Assembly (NCBI RefSeq): GCF_007993045.1
Contig: NZ_VOOR01000039.1
Coordinates: 1-49,353 of the forward strand
Direction of reading: 5' to 3'
Length of the DNA: 49,353 nucleotides
Source: Phaeodactylibacter luteus
GTDB lineage: Bacteria; Bacteroidota; Bacteroidia; Chitinophagales; Saprospiraceae
The notes below the pieces were generated by a model. It had not been told where the DNA came from. It ran no database searches and saw only the letters and a program-made list of their open reading frames with translations. The position numbers and the translations under genes are program-made. Each line of letters begins with the position of its first letter. Position 1 is the stretch's first letter. This document shows positions 1-6,691 of this stretch, one piece after another.

Positions 1-31
1 AAATTGATGATTGTGAAATTGTCCATGATTT

Positions 32-802
32 TTAATTTTTACTTGGTACAGCTTGTTTGTTGAGTTGTTTGAATATGAAATTTGGGGCAAGGCGGCTCAT
101 GAGTTTTAGTTGTTTAGAAATCCCAGGTGTGATTTCTTCTTTTCCGTTTGTAAAATCTCTCCAAAAGATATCGGCCAATTTTTCAGGAGGCATGGGTTTT
201 AAATTATCGTCTTCGGCAATGTCCGCTCCGTGTGCCAAGGGGGTGTCAACGACAGGGGGCAACAATTCAACTACCCTTATATCGTGTAGCTTTAGCTGAG
301 GCCTGATGGACAGTGTCCAAAAATGTAAAGCCGATTTTGTACCTGAATAAACTGGTGCCTGAGCAAATGGCACATAAGCCAATCCCGAAGAAACATTGAC
401 CAAAGTTGCGTTCTTGCTTTTTTTAAGCAGGGGAAGGAAGTAATGCAATATCCTGATGGGCGAATTGTAGTTGATTTCAATCTCCTGCATTTGTTTTTGC
501 AGGTCGTTGCTTTCATTTCCTGAATCTACTAAATTCATTATGCCGGCATTGTTGATAAGGACATCAATGGCGCCAAATTTTTGTTGAACATCATTTGCCA
601 ACGTTCTCACTTCTGCATCATCTGTTACATCACTTTGGTAGATATGAATTTCAGGGTTTTCTTGTTTTGCCTTTTCGAGCTTGCCAAGGTTCCTACCTGT
701 AATGAGAACGGTATGGTCATGGGCTAAAAACTTTTTGGCTAAGGCAAGCCCAATACCTGACCCGCCGCCTGTTATCAGCACTTTTAGATTGGATTGTTTC
801 AT
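32..802 (-). CDS. SDR-family short-chain dehydrogenase (DltE-like)
   Basis: A 256-residue classical short-chain dehydrogenase/reductase, predicted to be a cytosolic NAD(P)-dependent oxidoreductase. The Rossmann nucleotide-binding motif TGGGSGIG lies at residues 11-18, NNAG at 84-87, Ser139 in the VSSG strand, and the catalytic Tyr152/Lys156 pair in YSGTK. Family members of this subgroup are often called DltE, but the substrate cannot be read from sequence. It is the last gene of a leftward run with the DUF4345 gene 14 bp upstream, so it is probably co-transcribed from the promoter facing the HxlR regulator; regulation by that protein is inferred. The gene is visibly AT-richer than the housekeeping genes further along, as are its immediate neighbours. 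Confidence 0.9.
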   Translation of the reverse strand: MKQSNLKVLITGGGSGIGLALAKKFLAHDHTVLITGRNLGKLEKAKQENPEIHIYQSDVTDDAEVRTLANDVQQKFGAIDVLINNAGIMNLVDSGNESNDLQKQMQEIEINYNSPIRILHYFLPLLKKSKNATLVNVSSGLAYVPFAQAPVYSGTKSALHFWTLSIRPQLKLHDIRVVELLPPVVDTPLAHGADIAEDDNLKPMPPEKLADIFWRDFTNGKEEITPGISKQLKLMSRLAPNFIFKQLNKQAVPSKN

Positions 803-816
803 TTAGTAATTTTAGT

Positions 817-1185
817 TTAAAGTGATCCTGAATTGAGCAGTTGGGTATGAAACCAAAGCATCAAGGCAGTTGGAATTAATTCAATTAGGATAAGAAAAAC
901 GAGAAAGGGGGTTACAGGGTAATTGATCAGTGCAGCTGCTCTGACAATGCCGCCAATGAAAACAGCAATCATCAAAAAGCGGAACAAGGCTGTTTCAGAA
1001 GGATTCAGAGCCACAAAAAAGAACGCCAAAGATGTAGCCATCCAAATGGCGGCCACATAGCGATGATTGTTATCTGTAAGCGGATCCGTTGCGGCAGGGT
1101 TGTATTTTGCTGTGGTGCCGATGTATCCTGTGACAGCAGCAATAACCCCATATAGTGCTAGGAAAACACGAATGAATAGGAGCAT
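817..1185 (-). CDS. DUF4345-like small membrane protein
   Basis: A 122-residue, very hydrophobic protein with about four predicted membrane helices (roughly 1-22, 45-62, 67-88, 93-113). Length and pattern fit the DUF4345 family, whose function is unknown. It lies 2 bp downstream of the preceding membrane-protein gene and 14 bp upstream of the dehydrogenase, a tight operon. Such small membrane proteins often travel with HxlR or AraC regulators and oxidoreductases in Bacteroidota, but no specific role can be assigned. The family name is from memory of sequence character, not a search. Confidence 0.7.
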   Translation of the reverse strand: MLLFIRVFLALYGVIAAVTGYIGTTAKYNPAATDPLTDNNHRYVAAIWMATSLAFFFVALNPSETALFRFLMIAVFIGGIVRAAALINYPVTPFLVFLILIELIPTALMLWFHTQLLNSGSL

Positions 1186-1187
1186 TA

Positions 1188-1631
1188 TCAGGGCGTTTTA
1201 GAGTTTGGTTTGAGAAAGCAATAGGCAGCAATAATGATGGGGATGGCAAAGGGGATATGTTTTAAGATATCGCTTGCTCCTGCATTGGGGACGAAGCTGC
1301 CCCAAACGAACAGGTCTACCACAATCACCAACAAAAGGGTTGTTAAGTGGAAGTAACCCGCCAGCCTGAATTGTCTAAAGGAGATTGCCAGCAAAACGAA
1401 AATGGGCGGAAGGGCATCGCCAACGGCTTTGAATATGGCCAGGATTTTTGCGAATCGTACCGCAGCATCTGAGTCGGGGGGTATCGAGAATGAACCTTCT
1501 GCCGCAGCAGGGTGTACTATCCAAAAAGTGCCAATCCCAATCAGCATGACAGCGGATGTTATACTTGGCCAAATGCCAATCTGTATGCCTTTTGGCTGGC
1601 TCTTAAAGGCTGAAAATGCGGTTTGTCCCAT
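1188..1631 (-). CDS. multi-pass membrane protein, unknown function
   Basis: About 147 residues if started at the internal ATG at 1631 (MGQTAFSAF...). The open frame runs to 1676, but that longer start would extend through the first operator palindrome (1649-1663) in the divergent intergenic region, so the shorter start is preferred. Four hydrophobic segments are visible: around the SAVMLIGIGTFWIV stretch, an FKAVGDALPPIFVLLAI segment, FHLTTLLLVIVVDLFVWG, and a C-terminal IPFAIPIIIAAYCFL. No motif I can name. It is the first gene of the leftward run membrane protein - DUF4345 - dehydrogenase, and faces the HxlR regulator. Confidence 0.65.
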   Translation of the reverse strand: MGQTAFSAFKSQPKGIQIGIWPSITSAVMLIGIGTFWIVHPAAAEGSFSIPPDSDAAVRFAKILAIFKAVGDALPPIFVLLAISFRQFRLAGYFHLTTLLLVIVVDLFVWGSFVPNAGASDILKHIPFAIPIIIAAYCFLKPNSKTP

Positions 1632-1648
1632 TTCTTTTGTTAACTTTA

Positions 1649-1703
1649 CTACTAAATCAGTAGCGAAAGTAGCCAAAAGTTCTTATTACTACCAAATAAG
1701 TAG
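1649..1703. promoter_or_regulatory. two matching palindromes between divergent genes, candidate HxlR operators
   Basis: Two 15-bp imperfect twins, CTACTaaatcAGTAG (1649-1663) and CTACcaaataaGTAG (1689-1703), share the pattern CTACYAAATMAGTAG and lie 40 bp apart, about four helical turns. They fill the gap between the leftward membrane-protein gene (start 1631) and the rightward HxlR gene (start 1711). HxlR-family proteins bind such short dyads as winged-helix dimers. That these are the operators for both transcripts is inferred from position and symmetry. Confidence 0.6.
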
Positions 1704-1710
1704 CAAAAAA

Positions 1711-2124
1711 ATGAAAAACAATTTTCGCTCAGACTGTCCAATTGCCTGTACCTTAGACATATTAGGTGACAAGTGGTCGCTTTTGATAGTCCGGGATATG
1801 TTAGTTCAGGGGAAGAGGACCTTCAAAGCGTTCTCCAGTTCTCCAGAGGGGATTGCTCCAGGCATTTTGTCTTCAAGGTTAAAATGGTTAGAGGAGAACA
1901 AGCTGATAACGAAGCAGAAATTGCCTGATAATAAAAAAGAAAATATTTATCTGTTAACGGAGAAAGGTATTGCTATTGCTCCTATTATCACAGAAATCAT
2001 ATTATGGAGTAGTGCAAATCTAGATATGCAAAATACAGTTTCAGGAATGATCAAAGATAAATCAGCATTTACTGAGGAAGTTCAAAATAATTACAGGCAG
2101 ATTGTTCGTTCGCTAATAGGCTGA
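1711..2124 (+). CDS. HxlR-family winged-helix transcriptional regulator
   Basis: A 137-residue HxlR/MarR-like regulator. The family signature is clear: N-terminal CPIACTLDILGDKWSLLIVRDML, then the SSRLKWLEENKLI recognition region and YLLTEKG wing. The start is the ATG at 1711, matching normal family length; the frame is open further upstream but would overlap the divergent promoter. Two cysteines near the N-terminus (in DCPIAC) occupy the region where thiol-based HxlR sensors such as YodB and HypR carry their redox-active cysteine, so redox or electrophile sensing is possible but not shown. Likely targets are itself and the divergent membrane protein-DUF4345-dehydrogenase operon. Confidence 0.9.
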   Translation: MKNNFRSDCPIACTLDILGDKWSLLIVRDMLVQGKRTFKAFSSSPEGIAPGILSSRLKWLEENKLITKQKLPDNKKENIYLLTEKGIAIAPIITEIILWSSANLDMQNTVSGMIKDKSAFTEEVQNNYRQIVRSLIG

Positions 2125-2173
2125 TTGGGTTGCCGCCAGAACGGTATATGGCGCAATAAACTAAAAGGGCAAA

Positions 2174-2357
2174 GAGCCTTTCAGGGTTTTGTTGCTATTG
2201 AAAATCAAAGCTTTAAAAGCCTGGGATCTGCGCTAGGTTTTCGTTTAGCCCGCTGAACGCAAATTTAGCGGCTTCGGCAGAAGCCTGCCGGTCATGTTGG
2301 CCCAGCAGGAGGGTAGGGGCCCTTTGCTTTCAGGGCTAAAACGCTCCAAATAAGCTC
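2174..2357 (+). mobile_element. miniature inverted-repeat element, IS5-like ends (copy 1)
   Basis: About 184 bp, non-coding. The right end reads ...AAACGCTCCAAATAAGCTC; the left end (GAGCCTTTCAGGGTTTT) is degenerate. It aligns along its length with 21165-21336, sharing blocks such as TTTAGCCCGCTGA, CAAATTTAG and AAACGCTCCAAA. The right end abuts TTAA and then a fragment of the large repeat family. The rest of the 2125-2527 gap shows no gene, only a small hairpin around CAGTGCG-agcg-GCGCACTG near 2480-2500. Confidence 0.65.
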
Positions 2358-2390
2358 TTAAACCCCTTCGCAGCGCTAGGCCAATGATCA
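2358..2390. repeat. fragment of the large dispersed repeat family
   Basis: TTAAACCCCTTCGCAGCGCTAGGCCAATG matches the interior of the large repeat (compare 30935-30956 and, on the opposite strand, 40815-40840). It starts exactly at the right end of the neighbouring miniature element and stops after CCAATG, so it is a truncated copy. Confidence 0.6.
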
Positions 2391-2527
2391 TCAGAAGAAA
2401 CAGCAGCAAAGCCTAGAGAGCTGCCTAGTACGCGAACCGAGGCCCACAGGCTTTCGGTAGCAGTGCGAGCGGCGCACTGTGGCCCGGTCTATGCGTCAGA
2501 GCGGTCTGCCCGATTGTAAGTAAGGCT

Positions 2528-3229
2528 TTAATATTTGCAATGCTCTTCAATGTTTTCCTGAAAATACAATTTCCTGTTTGTTATATCAAAAGCACACAAA
2601 TGGCCTAGCCCATGGATTTTGCTCGCTGAGCTGTAGGCTCCACAATCAATGTTTAGGATTTTTTTCTCCTCAAAGCCATTCAGCTGTTCTTCAATTTCCT
2701 GACGTGTTTGTGGTGTATGGCCATGAATGATCTTCCTGTTTTTCAGCCAGCCATAGTCAACATTGCCATACCAGTCTCTTATCCATAGTAGATCTTCAGT
2801 ATGTTCTAGGGGGTTTTCGAAGTCAAAATTTATACCTGCATGGACAGCAATAAAATCATCATCCATGATGTAATAAGGCAAGTTCTTGCAAAAATCTATA
2901 TACTGAATTGGAAGTTCAGTCAAGTTTTTTATGCCAAAACTGTTTTTCAGTTCTTCATCAGCCATATCATGCCAACCTTTGACGGTTTCAGCATTATGGT
3001 CATATATTAGCATTTGTTCATGATTGCCTCTTATTGGATATACGCGGCAGCCCTTTTTCTTCAAATTTACTATTTCGTCAATTACACCTTTCGAATTTGG
3101 GCCTCTATCAACATAATCTCCAAGCAGGTATAAGGTATCTGATTCAATATTGAGATTGATCTGATCTAGCAGTTTCAGAAAAGTAGCTAAACATCCGTGG
3201 ATATCCCCAACTAGTATTTTTCTTTCCAT
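2528..3229 (-). CDS. calcineurin-like metallophosphatase (PrpA/ApaH type)
   Basis: A 233-residue dinuclear-metal phosphoesterase. All the metal-ligand blocks are present: GDIHG (8-12), GDYVDRG (37-43), GNHE (68-71), HAG (130-132) and HGHT (169-172). This is the lambda-phosphatase/PrpA-type serine/threonine phosphatase or diadenosine-tetraphosphatase fold; the sequence does not separate phosphoprotein from Ap4A substrates. It is cytosolic, with no signal peptide. It stands alone between repeat-filled gaps, and a truncated dispersed repeat begins 40 bp upstream of its start. It belongs to the AT-richer first 3.2 kb. Confidence 0.88.
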   Translation of the reverse strand: MERKILVGDIHGCLATFLKLLDQINLNIESDTLYLLGDYVDRGPNSKGVIDEIVNLKKKGCRVYPIRGNHEQMLIYDHNAETVKGWHDMADEELKNSFGIKNLTELPIQYIDFCKNLPYYIMDDDFIAVHAGINFDFENPLEHTEDLLWIRDWYGNVDYGWLKNRKIIHGHTPQTRQEIEEQLNGFEEKKILNIDCGAYSSASKIHGLGHLCAFDITNRKLYFQENIEEHCKY

Positions 3230-3268
3230 TTTTCTTTTCCTTACTTAAACTCAAAGGAATACCTGCGC

Positions 3269-3360
3269 GGGCGCAAACCAGATTGTCGTTTTATTGGGGG
3301 GCCTGCCCCTGCCAGCAGGCAGGGGCAGGCCCCTTCCTTGCGGAGGGGGCAGGCCCAAAA
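3269..3360 (+). repeat. large dispersed repeat, copy A (truncated)
   Basis: Begins with the family left end GGGCGCAAACCAGATTGTCG. It contains a perfect 16-bp hairpin, GGGGCCTGCCCCTGCC at 3298-3313 with its complement at 3318-3333 and a 4-nt loop. It ends in the GCGGAGGGGGCAGGC block also seen in copy F. The conserved core and the other terminus are missing. From 3361 to the tRNA terminator nothing further is recognised. Confidence 0.75.
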
Positions 3361-3473
3361 GCAAGCAATATTCGGATATGTAGCCGGGATTGGGTGTGCT
3401 GCGCTGAACGGGAGGTGGGCTGCAACTAGGGTGTGTTCTTCGTTTGTTTGCTATAGGTAGCTCGATTTGGGAT

Positions 3474-3514
3474 GAAACGAAAACAGCCCCTCCGCAGAGG
3501 CGGAGAGGCTGTTT
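3474..3514 (-). terminator. rho-independent terminator of tRNA-Cys
   Basis: Perfect paired arms AAACAGCC/GGCTGTTT and CTCCGC/GCGGAG around an AGAG loop (3481-3514). Read on the minus strand the stem is followed by TCGTTTC, and it lies just downstream of the leftward tRNA. Confidence 0.75.
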
Positions 3515-3522
3515 AACAGTTG

Positions 3523-3593
3523 AGGTTGGGAGCGGATTCGAACCGCCGTACGAGGTTTTGCAGACCTCTGCCTAGCCACTCGGCCACCCAACC
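3523..3593 (-). tRNA. tRNA-Cys (anticodon GCA)
   Basis: Read on the minus strand, a 71-nt cloverleaf: acceptor GGTTGGG/CCCAACC, D arm around GGCCGAGTGGCTAGGC, anticodon stem-loop AGGTCTGCAAAACCT with GCA, and T arm GGCGGTTCGAATCCGC. The discriminator is U, as expected for cysteine. The CCA end is not encoded (the sequence continues CA after U). Confidence 0.95.
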
Positions 3594-3694
3594 CTTTTGC
3601 GCTATCTGAAAGCGGAGTGCAAATATAAACCTTTTTTTAATTCAGCATAGAAGTTTGCCGGCAATATTTTTCCAGAAAGGTTTCAGTAATTATC

Positions 3695-3740
3695 AACCCG
3701 GGAAAGGCAGTATGAGTTCAATACCTTCCCCGGGTTTTTT
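3695..3740. terminator. GC-rich hairpin with T-run at the end of the T9SS gene
   Basis: Arms AACCCGGGAAAGG and CCTTCCCCGGGTT plus an inner GTAT/ATAC pair. The six-T run follows on the plus strand, although the adjacent gene (stop at 3752) is on the minus strand, so it may work in both directions or simply protect the 3' end. Confidence 0.5.
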
Positions 3741-3751
3741 CTTAGGGCTGT

Positions 3752-5500
3752 CTAGCGGACGAGCACGACCTCGCCAGATTCTTCGATGACTGTGCCGGAG
3801 GCTTGGACGATGCGCAGGGTATAGCCATAGGAGCCGGTGTTGGCCAGCTCTCCATCGGAGGTGCCGTCCCATCCTTTGCCAGGCTCTTGCGTTTCAAAAA
3901 CCTGGCCGCCCCAACGGTTGTAGATGGTGAGCTGGTAGGCGGTAGGCACGCCAAATTGGAGAAAAGGCTGAAAGGTATCGTTGCGGCCGTCCCCATTGGG
4001 CGAAAAGGCAGTAGGGATGTATACCTTGGCTTCTTGTACAGCGCAAGCCAGATTGGACCGGCTGACGACTTCTACAGAGAGGGTGTCGTTGAGGTCTACG
4101 GTAGCAGTGGCTTGGGCGAAGTAGCAGGCCTGCACTTGCCCGGGGTCGTTGAGGTTGATGACGTCAGTGGCTCCAAAGGTATTGGGGCCGAAGCTGCCAA
4201 TATCGGTGGTGGTGCCATCTGGCAATTGCCGGAAGATGCGGTAATCCTGTACGACCCCCAATCCGTTGGTATAGGGGGTCCATGTTATGGTGTTCTGCCC
4301 GTTCTGTGCGTCTACAGCGAGGAAGATGGTAGATACTTGGTTGGAAGTGGTGGGTGCCCCGCAGACATCGGTAGCGACGATCTGATAGGTGTAGCTGCCT
4401 GTGGAAGGGGCGGCCGCGGCATCTGTATAGGTGTTGTTGGGCATGAGGGGCGGCGCGGTGGCCTGTGCGTCCACGTCTGTGAACCCACTGCCATTGAATG
4501 CCCGCTGCACATTGTAGGCAGCGAGTGCAGCATCTGGGTTCCAGGCCCAAGTCACCTCGATGCCGTTTGGAGAAACCGTTGCGTTGGTGGCGGCGAAGGT
4601 GGTCAGGCCCTCAGTGACCACGGCTTCCACGCACAGTTCCGGAGAGCTTGCCGTATTGCTGCCGTTGGCCTGGTTGGCAACTATGGCAAAGCAGTAGGTG
4701 CCGGAGGTGTTCACCCCGTTGAATGCGGCAGCTGTCTCGCTTCCGGCAACGGTACTGGCGAGCAGGCGGGTGCCGTCAGGCGCAACCTCAAAGATGTCAT
4801 AGGAGCCCACGGGCCATCCCTCATAGGGCGTCCAAGTGAGCGCAACGGATCGTTGGCAGGGGTCTACAGCGCCGTCCGCTGCAAGTGTCATCGTGGTATG
4901 GGGCGGGCTGACGAGGCTTTTGTTGCCACAGGCATCTATGGCTTCGATGAAGTACGTTTCCTGCCGGTTGAGGGGGTCGGCGGTATTGTCTGTATAAGTG
5001 GTATTGCCGAAAACGGTGTCGAGGACAATTGTGCCCATGCCGGGCTCTTGCCTGGAGACGATGTACCCGACGACTTCGGGGGAGGCGCTCGCTTCCCACG
5101 AAAGGACAACCGCAGTGCCCGATACGGAGGCAGAAAGGATAGGGGATTGCAGGGGGATGAGGTTGTCGAGTGTGTCTGAAGAAAGGGCCGGCTCCCCGGG
5201 GCAGTCAGCATCCGTTTGGAGATAGTAGTACCAAGTGCCTGCACCTGCGTTGTTGTGGAAGAAGAATTCCTGTGCAGGGTCGGTCACTGTTCCAATAAGG
5301 CTGTAAGGCCCGGCTTCATTTTGGCTGCCAAACACCAGATAGGCGTTGAAGGGGCCGCAGTTGTTGACAGGGGCTTGCCAGCTCAGGGTATCGTTAGCGA
5401 CACAGATCAGCTCAGGGGCATTGACCTGTGCTTGTGCCGGCAATGCGGTGAAGGCGAGGGCAAGGCCCAGTGTGAAACGGAAAAAGGCGTTAATGTTCAT
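3752..5500 (-). CDS. T9SS type B secreted protein with Fn3-like repeats and gliding-motility C-terminal domain
   Basis: 582 residues. A signal peptide (1-24, ending ALPAQAQ) is followed by about four fibronectin-III-like beta-sandwich repeats of roughly 90-100 residues (openings such as VVLSWEAS, VALTWTPYEGW, IEVTWAWNP, TITWTPYTNG). The C-terminal domain of about 85 residues begins VYIPTAFSPNGDGRNDTF and ends with YNRWGGQVFET...GWDGTSDGE; this is the CHU_C/gliding-motility-associated type B sorting domain that targets proteins to the T9SS. It is expected outside the cell or on the surface. The gene overlaps the preceding lipoprotein gene by 11 bp, so the two are very probably co-translated. 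The ligand or enzymatic role is unknown; there is no catalytic domain. Confidence 0.88.
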   Translation of the reverse strand: MNINAFFRFTLGLALAFTALPAQAQVNAPELICVANDTLSWQAPVNNCGPFNAYLVFGSQNEAGPYSLIGTVTDPAQEFFFHNNAGAGTWYYYLQTDADCPGEPALSSDTLDNLIPLQSPILSASVSGTAVVLSWEASASPEVVGYIVSRQEPGMGTIVLDTVFGNTTYTDNTADPLNRQETYFIEAIDACGNKSLVSPPHTTMTLAADGAVDPCQRSVALTWTPYEGWPVGSYDIFEVAPDGTRLLASTVAGSETAAAFNGVNTSGTYCFAIVANQANGSNTASSPELCVEAVVTEGLTTFAATNATVSPNGIEVTWAWNPDAALAAYNVQRAFNGSGFTDVDAQATAPPLMPNNTYTDAAAAPSTGSYTYQIVATDVCGAPTTSNQVSTIFLAVDAQNGQNTITWTPYTNGLGVVQDYRIFRQLPDGTTTDIGSFGPNTFGATDVINLNDPGQVQACYFAQATATVDLNDTLSVEVVSRSNLACAVQEAKVYIPTAFSPNGDGRNDTFQPFLQFGVPTAYQLTIYNRWGGQVFETQEPGKGWDGTSDGELANTGSYGYTLRIVQASGTVIEESGEVVLVR

Positions 5501-6245
5501 GGTTTATCTTTTGTTCAAACTGTTCTTCCAATACTTCCATAGGGTAGCGGCGGTGTAGGGCATAGCTCAGTTCCATGCCCGGGCCGATCTGCTTGTCGTA
5601 GTAAACCAGCCCGAGCCCTTTTGCATAGACCTCCCGTCCGGCATATTGCTGCTCGAAGACGCCATTTTGGTCGTACTCCAAAAGCTCTTGTACAGAAAAG
5701 ACGACGGCGTCTAGATTTTCCCCCAGCACGGCCACAACGGTATCCTTGAGGTAGCGCCGGTTTTTGGTAAGTGTAATGACCGCACCGCTGTCCTGAGGCG
5801 GCGACCATTGCAGCTGATAAAGGAATACGCCATTGGAGTCGGTCACTTCAAAAGGGAAGGCTGCGCCTTGCAGCACGTCCACCTCTGTGCGGTCCTGCAG
5901 CCCGCTGCTGTCTGCCCGGGCTTCATAGAGGAAGACATCCTCTACCAGCATGCCGTTGCTGACGAGCTCCTCCCGCACAATCTGACGGGGGATGAGGTCA
6001 TGTTCGTAGTAGGTGCCGGTGAGGTAGATGCCGTCTTCCCTGAGGTAAGAGCGGTAAAACCAATAGATGGGCGTAAGGGAGTCGATGGCAACGGGCCGGT
6101 ATTCATAGACCAGGCCGTCTTCCAGCTGCTTGAGCGGGAGGTAGTAGTCCCGTATGTCCTTGGGGCTGCCGCTTTGACAAGATGGCAGGGGAGCTACAGC
6201 GAAAACAGCAGCTGCTGCCAATATTGGAAATATACTCCGCTTCAT
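5490..6245 (-). CDS. predicted lipoprotein, unknown function
   Basis: 251 residues. The N-terminus is a hydrophobic signal (MKRSIFPILAAAAVFAVAPLPSC) with a plausible lipobox LPSC, so it is predicted to be anchored to a membrane through Cys23. The remainder is beta-rich with many aromatic and acidic residues and no motif I recognise. It ends inside the start of the T9SS type B gene (11-bp overlap), forming a two-gene operon; this pairing suggests the lipoprotein may help present or hold the secreted partner, but that is inference only. Confidence 0.7.
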   Translation of the reverse strand: MKRSIFPILAAAAVFAVAPLPSCQSGSPKDIRDYYLPLKQLEDGLVYEYRPVAIDSLTPIYWFYRSYLREDGIYLTGTYYEHDLIPRQIVREELVSNGMLVEDVFLYEARADSSGLQDRTEVDVLQGAAFPFEVTDSNGVFLYQLQWSPPQDSGAVITLTKNRRYLKDTVVAVLGENLDAVVFSVQELLEYDQNGVFEQQYAGREVYAKGLGLVYYDKQIGPGMELSYALHRRYPMEVLEEQFEQKINHEH

Positions 6246-6691
6246 GGTTCTGACGTTGAAGAAATTGCAGGGTTGCTAATAAGGATAACGGGCAGAGCGG
6301 TTTTCAATTGCACCTTGGTGCCCGTCAGCCCTGCTGTCTGTCGCATAGCGCAAACCGGTTGGTGCTTTGGGCAGCACAGCAGTTGCCAGTTTTTATCCAT
6401 ATTGCATACAAGCAGCAACCTTAGCCTGTTCAGAATGTTGTAAAAAACAGTTGGCAGCTAAGGCCTTAAGCCTGCTCCCCCATGATTTGGGCTGCCTCCC
6501 AACGATGCCCGCCTCGTGCCAATTTGGCACAGTGTGTAGCCTTGGTATAATATGTGTGTAGAAAAGTTTGGGCAAGTGCCAGCAGCGCTCAATGCTTTCT
6601 GAACAACCTACACGCGTGCTGACGGTTCATAGCCGCAAATATATTTATCTTTGGCACAACTTTAGCCAACTAAAATTGGAAATTTTCATAT
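6246..6691. other. non-coding gap between divergent lipoprotein operon and secA
   Basis: No convincing gene. It holds a perfect palindrome GTGCCAATTTGGCAC at 6516-6530 and the secA promoter region near its right edge. Confidence 0.5.
6646..6666 (+). promoter_or_regulatory. candidate secA promoter
   Basis: TATCTTTG at 6646-6653 fits the Bacteroidota -7 consensus TAnnTTTG, though no clear -33 TTG is visible 17-23 bp upstream. Overlapping it, TTGGCACAACTTTAGC has GG (6653-6654) and GC (6665-6666) separated by 10 nt, the spacing of a sigma-54 site, with one mismatch in the -12 block. Which one is used cannot be decided by eye. Confidence 0.45.

Noticed and set aside
3298-3333. Perfect 16-bp hairpin considered as a terminator of the metallophosphatase region
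   Set aside because: It lies upstream of that leftward gene's start, has no T-run, and belongs to the dispersed repeat, whose other copies share the arms.
3803-5179. 458-codon open frame on the plus strand inside the T9SS type B gene
   Set aside because: It is antisense to a gene with a signal peptide, Fn3-like repeats and a type B sorting domain; its translation is Gly/Val/Arg-rich with no domain, as expected for the shadow of a GC-rich gene.
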